Shown piece after piece: positions 28,355 to 36,311 of a stretch of 64,000 bases of DNA. A model generated the notes under the pieces. It saw nothing but the letters and a program-made list of their open reading frames with translations. It was not told where the DNA came from and ran no database searches. Origin of the DNA: Xenorhabdus sp014467285 (GTDB lineage Bacteria > Pseudomonadota > Gammaproteobacteria > Enterobacterales > Enterobacteriaceae); assembly GCF_014467285.1 (NCBI RefSeq), contig NZ_NKHR01000012.1:1-64000 (forward strand), given 5' to 3'. Made by a program: the position numbers and the translations under genes. Each line of letters begins with the position of its first letter. The stretch's first letter is position 1.

Positions 28355-29281
28355 TTAGATTACCTGTATTTTATAAGAATATCTATTCAAATGCATAACC
28401 ATACAGGAAAGCAGGGCGCCGCTCTTCATATATTCAGATAAATTGAATAATTTTGGCGTTAATGCCAATTTAGAGCAAATTTTTTCCAGCTCATGGCTTT
28501 TGTTCATTTCATAGATATATTCCTCCGTACCTGCTTTCAGGTCGTTGATATTGGATGAGCAGAGAATATGCTGATTGACTCTGACAGAGTTACAAATACC
28601 ACTATATGCAACATCTTTGTTGATACTGATGACGTTAGTCACTTTCTCCAATTCTTTCAACTCATCACTGTTGAATCCACCGGTATAAACCAGAGTATTT
28701 TCTTTATCCAGAGGGAAGATACTGCAATCTAAGTGATACAGATAAGGGTCTCTTTCTTCTACTTTTACGATTTTGAGATCGAATTTTTCTTCCATCCAGT
28801 CATAGGTTCTAATATCACTTCTTATTCCATAACCGCCAACCAGTACATTACTATGCAGATGTTTTAACTCAGCTTCACCTTCGAAATAGTAAGGGGCAAC
28901 TTCAGTTTTATAGCCTAATGATTCAAAGAAATTCACCCCAATTGGGGTTTCTGATCTTCTGATTTCTGATGCAAAATTGGCAACTATTGCTGTTGGATCT
29001 TCATCACCAATAATAATTCCCAAGTTAGCAACATATACTTGATCTTGCAGTGCTTGATGAGTATCAGATGGCAACAAATAGACTAATGATTGTGATGACA
29101 TGAAGCTGTAAAGCTTATAAAACTGTCTCAATGCCACGTTACTGTTAACATTAATATCGGACTCATCGAGTTCTTCCATCCAAATGTTATTTCTTACATT
29201 GGTATTTAATGAAAATGGAGGAGCTAATAAAAAAACTGGCATTTTCAGATCAGAAATGATATTAGGCGATTTATTTAACAT
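28355..29281 (-). CDS. Pentein-fold (amidinotransferase/DDAH-like) enzyme
   Basis: A 308-residue protein of the guanidino-modifying superfamily (arginine deiminase, dimethylarginine dimethylaminohydrolase, amidinotransferases). In order it shows APPFSLNTNVRNNIWM near the N-terminus, YVANLGIIIGDED, FEGEAELKHLHSNVLVGGYG (the acidic substrate-guanidine segment), the catalytic-His region YHLDCSIFPL, and NLSEYMKSGALLSCMVMHL with a Cys where the catalytic nucleophile is expected. A GAGG lies 7 bp upstream of the start. It probably acts on arginine or a guanidino compound. It follows the decarboxylase-like gene by 39 bp, so the two are likely co-expressed. Confidence 0.7.
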   Translation of the reverse strand: MLNKSPNIISDLKMPVFLLAPPFSLNTNVRNNIWMEELDESDINVNSNVALRQFYKLYSFMSSQSLVYLLPSDTHQALQDQVYVANLGIIIGDEDPTAIVANFASEIRRSETPIGVNFFESLGYKTEVAPYYFEGEAELKHLHSNVLVGGYGIRSDIRTYDWMEEKFDLKIVKVEERDPYLYHLDCSIFPLDKENTLVYTGGFNSDELKELEKVTNVISINKDVAYSGICNSVRVNQHILCSSNINDLKAGTEEYIYEMNKSHELEKICSKLALTPKLFNLSEYMKSGALLSCMVMHLNRYSYKIQVI

Positions 29282-29320
29282 CTTGGAACCTCAATTCTAG
29301 TTTATATTATACGCTATATG

Positions 29321-30046
29321 TTATAGAGAGTTATCGTTGATTCTAACTAACTTAGTCATACCACCAGTCACGTGTTCTTTTACAGATACCAATGAAGTTA
29401 ATTCATCGTCATCAGCGACAGGAATGACTAAATCGACTTGTGAACCATATCGAATCATAGAGAATCTATTCCCTTGAAATACAGGGGTATTCTGCTGAAT
29501 ATGGAATGGTGTTATCGTATTAACATCATAATCACCAACCTGAACCATATAGTATTCTCTGCTAATGCCAGGAGAATAGACTTTATTAACGACACGCTGA
29601 TTCAGGTATAAATAGTCGTCATAAATTAATTCAATATTCTCTTTATAAAAAATGTTACTCTCTACATCAATCATCGGTAGATTGTTGGTTTCCAGAGGTT
29701 CATGTTCCGCGTAACTCAGGATGCCATCATAGGGAACTCTATTAACATGCACATCATAACATGTCATAAAGATACCAATGACAAGTGAGCGCTTGTCATA
29801 ATGCTTATCTCTGATAATGTCCTGAATGCTGTATTTTTTTCCTTTTACTTCAGTAATCGCCTCATCTGGATTTATTATTCCACTATAGATAACAAATCCA
29901 TCAGCAGGAGATAGAAAATACCTATCATCCGTATTGATAGTTCTCGCGGGATCCCTGAAAAAACCTTCCTGAAAATAAGTTTCAGGCGGTAGATCAGGCA
30001 GTCCATTAAATATTGATTTAATGGCTTCATTCATTGTGTTCTTCAT
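29321..30046 (-). CDS. Phosphatidylserine decarboxylase-like pyruvoyl enzyme
   Basis: A 241-residue relative of phosphatidylserine decarboxylases from the ATG at 30046, which has GAGG upstream; an in-frame ATG 63 bp earlier has none. The autocleavage triad is visible: Asp49 in SPADG, His100 in DVHVNRVPYDG, and Ser202 in RYGSQVD, where cleavage before Ser would create the pyruvoyl group. It lacks the N-terminal membrane anchor of the housekeeping Psd. Relatives in secondary metabolism decarboxylate free amino acids, so a lipid substrate should not be assumed. It is the first gene of the minus-strand cluster with the pentein and ABC exporter. Confidence 0.75.
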   Translation of the reverse strand: MKNTMNEAIKSIFNGLPDLPPETYFQEGFFRDPARTINTDDRYFLSPADGFVIYSGIINPDEAITEVKGKKYSIQDIIRDKHYDKRSLVIGIFMTCYDVHVNRVPYDGILSYAEHEPLETNNLPMIDVESNIFYKENIELIYDDYLYLNQRVVNKVYSPGISREYYMVQVGDYDVNTITPFHIQQNTPVFQGNRFSMIRYGSQVDLVIPVADDDELTSLVSVKEHVTGGMTKLVRINDNSL

Positions 30047-30534
30047 TATTACCTCTAAAAAATGCTCATCAACTGGAACATGAAACAGAGAAAAAACAAC
30101 ATGATGCAAACATTTACCGCGAGATATGGTACAGCCTATTATTAATGATTCAATTTTATTTTATTTGGGGGTATATTTATTTTTTGTTTGTCATTAAACA
30201 TAATTTCACCTAAGTAACCTGAATCGATAAATATATAAATGAATAAATATAAACTTAAACTGACTAAATATAAATTTATCGATGGTATGAACGATGTGGA
30301 GTAAGGTAGTTTATTATATATATATGTCAGTGACATTTATCACAAATGTAATAAAAAATTTAATTAAACAGGGTTTATCAGGTCAAATTTTGGTCCGCTT
30401 CAACATTAAGAGTAATATCCTGTGATTTGAATAGAAATGTCACTTTTTCAAAGTAGGTTAGCATATAATCTGTACAATACAGGCCCGATGTAAAGAAGTG
30501 ACATGTTTAAACCGAATATGGATAAATTAAATTT
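30047..30534. other. AT-rich intergenic region, divergent promoters
   Basis: 488 bp of very AT-rich DNA between the decarboxylase-like gene and the ASCH gene. It must hold the promoters of both directions. I see no tRNA, repeat or credible small gene; a 64-residue minus-strand frame at 30142-30336 has hydrophobic but low-complexity sequence and no ribosome-binding site. Confidence 0.5.
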
Positions 30535-30828
30535 ATGAAAGCGATTTCAATAGTTGCACCAGCAGGACAGAACATTGCTGCTGGCAAGAAAACATTAGAA
30601 ATCAGAAAATGGTATCCAAATCTCCCAGATAATGAAGATTTGTTGATCATCGAAAATCAGCATTACCTGTTAAAAGACGGAGACGAAGAAATAGGGAAAG
30701 CCGTTGCGATCGTTAAAATCAGAAACATTCGACCATTTGAAGAACAAGATATTGAGGCTGCATGTGCATCGAGTAACGACACAAAGCATGTACAGTGCAA
30801 CCCCCCATTTATAGCTAAAAGGAAATAA
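30535..30828 (+). CDS. Short ASCH-domain protein
   Basis: A 97-residue protein with the ASCH (RNA-binding, PUA-like) start MKAISIVAPAGQNIAAGKKTLEIRKW and the core DLLIIENQHYLL-DGDEEIGKAVAIVKI. Typical members continue with a Trp-rich segment before the terminal PPF--AKRK motif; here the sequence jumps from ACASSNDTKHVQ straight to CNPPFIAKRK, so about 20 residues seem to be missing. It may be a degenerate copy. It lies 3 bp upstream of the Nudix gene, so the two form an operon. Confidence 0.6.
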   Translation: MKAISIVAPAGQNIAAGKKTLEIRKWYPNLPDNEDLLIIENQHYLLKDGDEEIGKAVAIVKIRNIRPFEEQDIEAACASSNDTKHVQCNPPFIAKRK

Positions 30829-30831
30829 GAT

Positions 30832-31299
30832 ATGCGTATTCGCTGTTCAGCGCGTTTGCTGATCATTAGCCCATCTAATCGAGTATTATTGTTTAATTTT
30901 GTACATAATGACGATGCGTTAGCCGGTCAGTCATATTGGGCTACGCCTGGAGGAGGCGTTAAAAAAGGAGAGTCTTTTGAACAAGCCGCTATTAGAGAAC
31001 TTCGTGAAGAAACAGGTATCCGAAAAGATAATGTTGGACAATGTGTTGCTCAAAGAACATTTGAAATGATTCTCCCTAGTGGAGAGGCTGTTTTAGCAAA
31101 AGAACATTTTTATATCGTAAAGTTTGATAAAGAAGATATCAACACCACTGAATGGACTGAAAATGAAAAATCAGTTATTAAACACCATCATTGGTGGGAA
31201 ATCGACCAACTTATCAATACCTTGGAGATTGTTTATCCCAATAATATACCAGAAATATTTTCTACCGCGGTAAAAAACAATATCCTTCAGGAGCCGTGA
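30832..31299 (+). CDS. Nudix hydrolase
   Basis: A 155-residue Nudix-family pyrophosphohydrolase. The Nudix box is complete: G-x5-E-x7-RELREETGI at residues about 41-63. The substrate cannot be predicted. It is co-transcribed with the ASCH protein, an RNA-binding-like domain, so a role in nucleotide or RNA-cap hydrolysis is conceivable but unproven. Confidence 0.85.
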   Translation: MRIRCSARLLIISPSNRVLLFNFVHNDDALAGQSYWATPGGGVKKGESFEQAAIRELREETGIRKDNVGQCVAQRTFEMILPSGEAVLAKEHFYIVKFDKEDINTTEWTENEKSVIKHHHWWEIDQLINTLEIVYPNNIPEIFSTAVKNNILQEP

Positions 31300-31562
31300 C
31301 AGGGCTCTTGAATCTTTCTTCCAAATATTTCTTCTGAGCGAGATTGAAGAGTGACTAATGCTTCAAGCATATCGTCATTATTTAAAGAACGTTGGGATTT
31401 CTTTTCTGTCGGCTTTTTGCGCTTACGTGATGAACCATCACCAGCAGGAATGCTTTGTGAACGGTTATTATCAACAATTGCTCTCTGATCAATTTCAGAG
31501 AGCCTATCGTAGATAGCTGAACTCGTCTCAGCACATATTGTTTGAATGTTTAATTCGCGCAT
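31287..31562 (-). CDS. Hypothetical 91-residue protein
   Basis: A hydrophilic protein with a basic central stretch (SSRKRKKPTEKKSQRS). It overlaps the convergent Nudix 3' end by 13 bp. I do not recognise it and see no clear ribosome-binding site. It ends the chromosomal segment immediately left of the first phage att site and could be a gene remnant. Confidence 0.35.
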   Translation of the reverse strand: MRELNIQTICAETSSAIYDRLSEIDQRAIVDNNRSQSIPAGDGSSRKRKKPTEKKSQRSLNNDDMLEALVTLQSRSEEIFGRKIQEPCHGS

Positions 31563-31627
31563 GGCACGCTGACGAACATCTTAACTTAGCCCAGAGCGGA
31601 CATTACAACTTTTACTACTACACCATA

Positions 31628-31725
31628 GGTTCGCATAATCTCGAACCGCGTTATGTTTAATTGCTAGGCTGCTAAAATAGTGGTGGCAGCATAGCAATTT
31701 AGCATAACGTGGATTGTGCGAATCC
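31628..31725. repeat. att site 1 (dif/phage junction, hairpin-forming)
   Basis: It starts with GGTTCGCATAA, identical to the XerC arm of the local dif, then TCTCGAACCGCG and TTATGTTTAAT, then a stem-loop arm, and ends with an inverted partner AATTTAGCATAAC ... TGTGCGAATCC. It is nearly identical to 36752-36848 (about 98 versus 97 bp). Two inverted Xer-type sites that fold together in single-stranded phage DNA are the known attP design of CTX-type phages. Confidence 0.85.
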
Positions 31726-31799
31726 CCGCTCCGATCTTTCCTGCCCCCCCGCCCAAAAGCCCACACCCCTTGACTCCCTAAACTAGTACATGAGGGGAT

Positions 31800-33227
31800 A
31801 TGGGCGTTATTTATTCACATTCTGATCGCACTGCATTAGGTGTTCAATTTTTGAATTCCTATAACGGTTATTTTGATTCATTTCACCGTCAGCATCAGCC
31901 CTTACAATCCCAACCTGAATATCACAAAAACATTGCTCGTTTCGCTCAGTCAAAACGGGATTATTTGTTCTCTCGGCAGCGTTATATTCAAGTATTTGGG
32001 GAGCAGGAGGGAGTTTTTTTACCGTCTCTTGATTCTCGCGTTCATCAAATCATTTTTTTATTTGAAGTCGATTCGTTACCTGAGTTTTCCCTTGATTGGC
32101 GTATGTATGTTGCTTATTTGGCATCTGGATTTGGTTCTTTTTCTATCTCTGTAGCGCAAGCTGTTTGTAGTTTAGTTAAGGGATTAGGTGTCGATAAAGC
32201 GGTAACAAGATTAGAAATGGCTTATTCTTTGGCGTTTGCAACTCCAGACGGTAAAGGAAAAGGCATTAATCTTTTCTGTTCAGATGAAGATCTGCAATTA
32301 ATTGCGGGTGATTTTGTTCAATCGCTATCTGATTCATCTTTATGGTCTTGGTTTGATTCATCTGATGATCGGGATGCTTTTTGTGATGCTTTTATTGAAA
32401 CTATTAAGAATCGCGTTGAGCAGGATTTCAATTTTTCTGCTGATACTGTGTCGAATTTGATTCGAACTCGGTCTGGTAGTTCACTCCTACATAGGAAATT
32501 CGGCGTTATTTTACGCTTTATGAATCCTTACTTTGTTCGTCGTTACTTAGACAGGCAACGCCTTTCCAGAGTGCTTGAGATCTCCCGTATTTTGATGATG
32601 CTTTCACCGTTAAAGCCGTATTCCTCTGATTGGTTACTTTCACACTATAAACATAAGGATGCCAAAACATTGCGTTTTCTTGAGGCAATGGGAATTTTTG
32701 ATGCTGATGAAAAATTAGTTTGTAGCTTGAAAGAGGCGTTTGATTCCTCTGTTTCTAATCGTAAAAATCGGGTTGTCGAACTGATAGTTCGTGCGAAAGG
32801 TGTTTGTTCATTAGCCGAGAATATGGGCTTGCAGGGTTATTTTATCGTGTTGACTTGTCCTTCTCGCTTTCATTCAGTCAGAACAGTGAAGAACAGTAAA
32901 ACGGGTAAAGCTTTTCATCTTGAAAATCCACAATGGGTTGAGAATGGAATGCCGACTGTTCGTGATTCTCACCAATGGTTATTGGACACGTTTACTCGTG
33001 TCCGTAAACGCTTGGATATCAGTCCTGTGAGATCAACTGTGTCGCTATCGGATAAATGGCGCATTACAGGTGAGTTAGTTAAAGATGGTAGGGCATATGT
33101 GATTCTGGCTGACAAGCAAGGTCGGTTGCGTCTCGAACCCCGAAGCCAGTTTCAGTATAGCGGGCGGCTTTTACAGGGGGATATTGAGGGGCAGGTAGTG
33201 AACTATTATTCTGGAGGAATACAATAA
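31800..33227 (+). CDS. Chimeric protein: P2-gpA-like replication protein N-terminus fused to Zot C-terminus
   Basis: 475 residues. Residues about 1-411 resemble the N-terminal part of phage P2 replication protein A, best at RRYLDRQRLSRVLEIS and GYFIVLTCPSRFHSVRT ... TVRDSHQWLLDTFTRVRKRL. The catalytic HUH and tyrosine motifs, which follow this region in gpA, are absent. From about residue 412 (nt ~33033) the sequence is a Zot/pI periplasmic tail (DKWRITGELVKDGRAYVILADKQGRLRL), matching the end of the prophage 2 Zot protein. An in-frame deletion is the simplest origin. It should be unable to nick DNA. It starts at the ATG at 31800 after GAGGGG and its stop overlaps the secretin start. Confidence 0.75.
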   Translation: MGVIYSHSDRTALGVQFLNSYNGYFDSFHRQHQPLQSQPEYHKNIARFAQSKRDYLFSRQRYIQVFGEQEGVFLPSLDSRVHQIIFLFEVDSLPEFSLDWRMYVAYLASGFGSFSISVAQAVCSLVKGLGVDKAVTRLEMAYSLAFATPDGKGKGINLFCSDEDLQLIAGDFVQSLSDSSLWSWFDSSDDRDAFCDAFIETIKNRVEQDFNFSADTVSNLIRTRSGSSLLHRKFGVILRFMNPYFVRRYLDRQRLSRVLEISRILMMLSPLKPYSSDWLLSHYKHKDAKTLRFLEAMGIFDADEKLVCSLKEAFDSSVSNRKNRVVELIVRAKGVCSLAENMGLQGYFIVLTCPSRFHSVRTVKNSKTGKAFHLENPQWVENGMPTVRDSHQWLLDTFTRVRKRLDISPVRSTVSLSDKWRITGELVKDGRAYVILADKQGRLRLEPRSQFQYSGRLLQGDIEGQVVNYYSGGIQ

Positions 33228-34354
33228 TGAGAAAAGGGCTATTTATTATTTTTTCTTTGTTGGCCTTATCAGCGCAGGCCAAGAATATAGATTTCAAGCT
33301 GGAAGCTGTGCCGTTACCCAAAGCGATTGGGCTTATCTATGATGAAGTCTTGCAAAGACCTTATATGCTTGATCCGAATCTTGCCAGTGATACCAGTCTG
33401 ATAAGTTTTCATGCTACCGATAAGCAGGATTTTAACCAGTTTATTGTCCGTTATTTCCAGAATATGAATATTAATGTTCATGAAAAACAAGGCGTTGTTT
33501 ATCTTGTTAAAGTAAAACCGCCTGAACCCAAAGTAATTAAACAGAGTTTTGTTTATAGCCCAGTCCATCGGGATGTTGAGTACTTACAGGGCTTTTTAAA
33601 ATCAGAGGGTGAAGTGGCGGCCAGCGGTGATAAGCTGGTTTTTTATGGCACTAAAAACGAAATTGTACGGGTTCAGAGTGTATTAAGTTCGGTTGATGCG
33701 CCATCGCGTGAAGTGGTGGTAACCGGTTATGTCTTTGAAGTCCAGGATATTGAAAAAGAAGGTAGTGGGATTAACCTCATGGCTAAATTGTTGTCAGGTA
33801 AATTAGGAATTAATATTGGCATAAAACAGAATTATGAGAATTTCATTACGATTAATACAGGTGGCCTTGATGCAATGGTTGAGCTGTTCCGACGTGATGA
33901 ACGTTTTCATGTGGTGAGTAGTCCGACTTTGCGGGTTAAATCCGGCTCAAAAGGTAATTTTAGCGTCGGTTCTGATGTGCCCGTGTTGTCTAATGTGACT
34001 TATCAGGATGGACGGCCTGTACAGTCGATTGAATATCGTTCCAGCGGGGTAATTTTCGATATTCAGCCAACAATTAAAAGTCAGGCGATTGATTTAAAAA
34101 TACAGCAGCAGTTATCCAACTTTGTCAAAACAGACACGGGCGTGAATCAGTCACCCACCTTGATTAAACGTGACATTGTTACTGATGTTTCGGTCAAAAG
34201 CGGTGAAATTATAGTGTTAGGTGGTCTGGCTGAAAACAAGGTAGAAGAGGGCGAAGCAGGATTCAGTTTTCTGCCAAAAGGCTTTTTAACAGGCAAGTCA
34301 AAAGCGAATACGAAGACCGATATTATCGTATTATTGCAGGTAAAAGTTATTTGA
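33227..34354 (+). CDS. pIV-like secretin of prophage 1
   Basis: A 375-residue outer-membrane secretin through which filamentous phage leave the cell. It has a signal peptide (residues 1-18, cleavage after AQA), two N-domains, and the secretin core with VVSSPTLRVKSGSKGNFSVGSDVPVLSNV and the terminal PTLIKRDIVTDVSVKSGEIIVLGGL. It is clearly paralogous to the prophage 2 secretin but lacks that protein's Gly/Ser-rich insert. Translation is coupled to the upstream chimera. It could still serve prophage 2 virions. Confidence 0.9.
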   Translation: MRKGLFIIFSLLALSAQAKNIDFKLEAVPLPKAIGLIYDEVLQRPYMLDPNLASDTSLISFHATDKQDFNQFIVRYFQNMNINVHEKQGVVYLVKVKPPEPKVIKQSFVYSPVHRDVEYLQGFLKSEGEVAASGDKLVFYGTKNEIVRVQSVLSSVDAPSREVVVTGYVFEVQDIEKEGSGINLMAKLLSGKLGINIGIKQNYENFITINTGGLDAMVELFRRDERFHVVSSPTLRVKSGSKGNFSVGSDVPVLSNVTYQDGRPVQSIEYRSSGVIFDIQPTIKSQAIDLKIQQQLSNFVKTDTGVNQSPTLIKRDIVTDVSVKSGEIIVLGGLAENKVEEGEAGFSFLPKGFLTGKSKANTKTDIIVLLQVKVI

Positions 34355-34372
34355 CGTTATCGAGCACGGAAA

Positions 34373-34416
34373 AACCGCCCCCGCAGCGGTGCGAGGAGGC
34401 AGGATTTTTCGGCGCA
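34373..34416 (+). other. Conserved post-secretin element, prophage 1 copy
   Basis: It contains CCCCCGCAGCGGTGCGAGGAGG, which recurs after the prophage 2 secretin (43583-43604). AAAAACCGCC upstream and AGGATTTTTC downstream give an imperfect hairpin context. Candidate packaging signal, terminator or complementary-strand origin. Confidence 0.5.
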
Positions 34417-34561
34417 GATAGCGTCATTGTGTTTTTATATTGGCTATAATCTGGATAAAAATAGAGTATCGGGTATTTGGGGGTAGATAGATATGAGAAA
34501 TATTATCGGATATGAGCAACTTGATATTTTCTAGGTAATTAATTACTTAGAGGATATTTTT

Positions 34562-34810
34562 ATGTCTGTGAAAAACCAGAGTCGTGACCGTCTTCCAAAT
34601 GGAAGATTGAAATCTTATCGTCGGGTAGGGAGACAGTTTGCCAGTTGTAAAAAATGGTTTGATAAATCTCCGTCTTGGTATCGTAACTTAATGATGACCA
34701 GACCAGAACGGCGAGAAGTAAAACAACTTCTGTCTAAGGTATTAAACGGTAGCGATCCTGATGGGATGGCGTTTCCGATACACAATAAACCCTTTGCATG
34801 GTTTTATTGA
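34562..34810 (+). CDS. Small basic phage-associated protein
   Basis: An 82-residue, strongly basic protein (RLPNGRLKSYRRVGRQFASCKKWFDKSPSWYRN). There is no signal peptide or membrane helix. The ATG follows AGAGGATATTTTT, a fair ribosome-binding site. I do not recognise a family. Its charge suggests nucleic-acid binding. It is the only plus-strand gene between the secretin and the repeat block of prophage 1. Confidence 0.55.
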   Translation: MSVKNQSRDRLPNGRLKSYRRVGRQFASCKKWFDKSPSWYRNLMMTRPERREVKQLLSKVLNGSDPDGMAFPIHNKPFAWFY

Positions 34811-34935
34811 ATAGCGTCAATTTTGCCTATCTTTATATCATCGTTACAATGTAAGAATACTTATTTTAGTGATGACGGTAATTATGGTAATTACCGTAAG
34901 ATAGTGGACTTTAGGAATCAGACGTTCATATCTAA

Positions 34936-34978
34936 CGAACTAACCACTCATGTTTAGCGAACTAAGCGCTCATGTTTA
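34936..34978 (+). repeat. 22-bp direct repeats, left pair
   Basis: Two copies of CGAACTAA-CC/GC-A/G-CTCATGTTTA at 34936 and 34958, exactly 22 bp apart. The same unit occurs three more times at 35435-35499. Spacing by two helical turns is typical of protein-binding iterons. Confidence 0.75.
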
Positions 34979-34998
34979 GAAAAAAGGGAGAGGGGGAT

Positions 34999-35126
34999 AT
35001 GAAAAACTTAAAACACATGCAGAACTACATACCGAGTGGATGAAAAATCCTGAATATAAAGTAGAATATGAAGAATCCTCCGATGAAGAAGTGGAATTTC
35101 ATATAATCCAACATAATAAAAATTAA
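34999..35126 (+). pseudogene. Possible frameshifted antitoxin-like remnant
   Basis: An ATG at 34999 after AGGGGG opens a frame that closes after 14 codons, but the neighbouring frame (from about 34998) reads YEKLKTHAELHTEWMKNPEY-KVEYEESS and stops at 35124-35126. This resembles the N-terminal segment of HigA-like antitoxins (E-W-x-K-x-P-E-Y-x-x-E-Y). A single-base shift near the A-rich start would restore one frame. No helix-turn-helix follows, so it would be truncated as well. Confidence 0.3.
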
Positions 35127-35219
35127 AGAGAAAAAATCGTTTTTGATTCAAGGTTTGATAAACTTCGGGAAGTTTGAGTTTATTCTATTGTAATAGCTCT
35201 GATGATCGTAATGTTGCTC

Positions 35220-35430
35220 GTTCAATGGATTGGATGCCCGTTAGGGCATGTAAGGCGGCATTCGAAAGGTTATGGGAGAACAGGGCTAATCCGCCGATAC
35301 AAAGGGGGGGCTGAATCAGGGAATACGAAACCCTCCCTTCACCCTGCTAAGCCCGTGAGCGAAGCGAACCACGGAATTATCAGACTCACGAAAGCAGAAC
35401 GGTCGATAGACAAAAGGCTATTCAGCGGAT
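35220..35430 (+). ncRNA. Conserved structured intergenic block, prophage 1 copy
   Basis: Beginning at TGGATGCCCGTTAGGGCATG, followed by a stem closed by GGCGG and CCGCC (about 35252-35294) and a G7 run that pairs with CCCTCCC. The same order of elements, with different loop sequences, occurs at 43695-43895 in prophage 2, so structure seems conserved more than sequence. It is probably the phage intergenic region (replication origin or packaging signal as ssDNA), alternatively a transcribed structured RNA. The strand is taken from the phage plus direction. Confidence 0.45.
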
Positions 35431-35434
35431 ACGG

Positions 35435-35499
35435 CGAACTAAATGCTCATGTTTAACAGAGTGAGTGCTTATTTTTAACGAACTAAGCACTCATGTTTA
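35435..35499 (+). repeat. 22-bp direct repeats, right triplet
   Basis: Copies at 35435 and 35479 are nearly identical to the left pair; the middle copy at 35457 is degenerate. The period is exactly 22 bp. The two groups flank the structured block of prophage 1 and are absent from prophage 2. Confidence 0.75.
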
Positions 35500-35540
35500 A
35501 GATGTTAAAGTTATAATAACTTATTAATTTTAAATGTTTT

Positions 35541-35822
35541 TTACAGTCTCGGAGCTAATAATTTTTTTATATTTCGTAGTCCTTCTAATCCACCTGGTAT
35601 CATAAAACCTAATGTTCCATCATTATGATCTATAACTTCTTGGAGTTTGGCTGTGTTTTTGTATTTTTCAATCTTTGATAATGCATAAGAAGCATCTTCT
35701 ATTAAATTGTATATTTTTATTTTTTTTATGTTTTCATGCCATTTTTTTGTTTCTTCATTGTAAATATATACACGATCAAATCCTCTTGTTATGCAATAAC
35801 CAACTACTTTCCATTTTTTCAA
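35541..35822 (-). CDS. Hypothetical prophage 1 cargo protein
   Basis: A 93-residue, Lys-rich protein (MKKWKVVGYCITRGFDRVYIYNEETKKWHENI), very AT-rich and with no recognisable domain. It is on the minus strand, opposite to the phage structural genes, like moron or superinfection genes in other inoviruses. Its ATG has an AAGGAAA 7 bp upstream. The function is unknown. Confidence 0.5.
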   Translation of the reverse strand: MKKWKVVGYCITRGFDRVYIYNEETKKWHENIKKIKIYNLIEDASYALSKIEKYKNTAKLQEVIDHNDGTLGFMIPGGLEGLRNIKKLLAPRL

Positions 35823-36045
35823 GTTATTTTCCTTAAAGAAATTTAGTGGGGGATGTATATCAAAACAAATGTATTATTTACTAAAAACAGCCCATATAGC
35901 TAATGCTATCACTATGAATATTAAAAAATTTTTAGGGTTTGTTGGAATATGCATTACATTTTCCTCTTAGTGAGTGTGCCATGCTGTAGTGGCCTAAGGT
36001 TCTCTTCGGGTTTTCAGCCTTGCACCTGATGTTTTACAGAATGGC

Positions 36046-36243
36046 TTAAGTTTTTAGCTGAGATTTCCACGGCGCTTTATACCCCATGAGTTTTTTAAAA
36101 CCTACATTATTAGAAAGCGGTTGCTCCAGTATTTGCATGAATGCATGATATTTTTCGTCGCTAACGAATAAGTGGTGCTGATCGAGTATAACTTCTTTAT
36201 TATTAATAAGTAGTTGATTATTATTATTTTTAGTGTCTTTCAT
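36046..36243 (-). CDS. Short protein resembling the C-terminal half of DUF1778/TacA-type antitoxins
   Basis: 65 residues. The stretch LFVSDEKYHAFMQILEQPLSNNVGFKKLMGYKAPW matches the C-terminal toxin-binding part of DUF1778 antitoxins, but the N-terminal ribbon-helix-helix is replaced by an Asn-rich stretch. No toxin gene is adjacent. It lies downstream of the small RHH-like gene at 36312-36509 on the same strand, which could supply the missing DNA-binding half as a split protein. Confidence 0.45.
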   Translation of the reverse strand: MKDTKNNNNQLLINNKEVILDQHHLFVSDEKYHAFMQILEQPLSNNVGFKKLMGYKAPWKSQLKT

Positions 36244-36311
36244 ATCATTCCCTTATTAATCTATAAAAGAGTAAAATCTCCTCAGTAGAGGAGATCTTTG
36301 TATTTTTGCAG

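Noticed and set aside
29321..30046. Housekeeping phosphatidylserine decarboxylase (psd)
   Set aside because: It lacks the membrane-anchoring N-terminus and the LGST-type motif of enterobacterial Psd, and its neighbours are not the usual psd context.
30142..30336. 64-codon minus-strand frame in the AT-rich intergenic region
   Set aside because: Low-complexity hydrophobic translation, no ribosome-binding site, no family; more likely promoter DNA.
35220..35430. Retron msr-msd or riboswitch as explanation for the structured block
   Set aside because: No reverse transcriptase gene lies nearby, and the second copy is in the equivalent place of another filamentous phage, so a phage origin/packaging role is the simpler reading.
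35202..35456. 84-codon plus-strand frame across the structured block of prophage 1
   Set aside because: The same block in prophage 2 does not keep this frame; the conserved feature is the fold, not the protein.
34936..35499. CRISPR array as explanation for the 22-bp repeats
   Set aside because: The repeats are adjacent without spacers, only five copies exist in two groups, and no cas gene is present.
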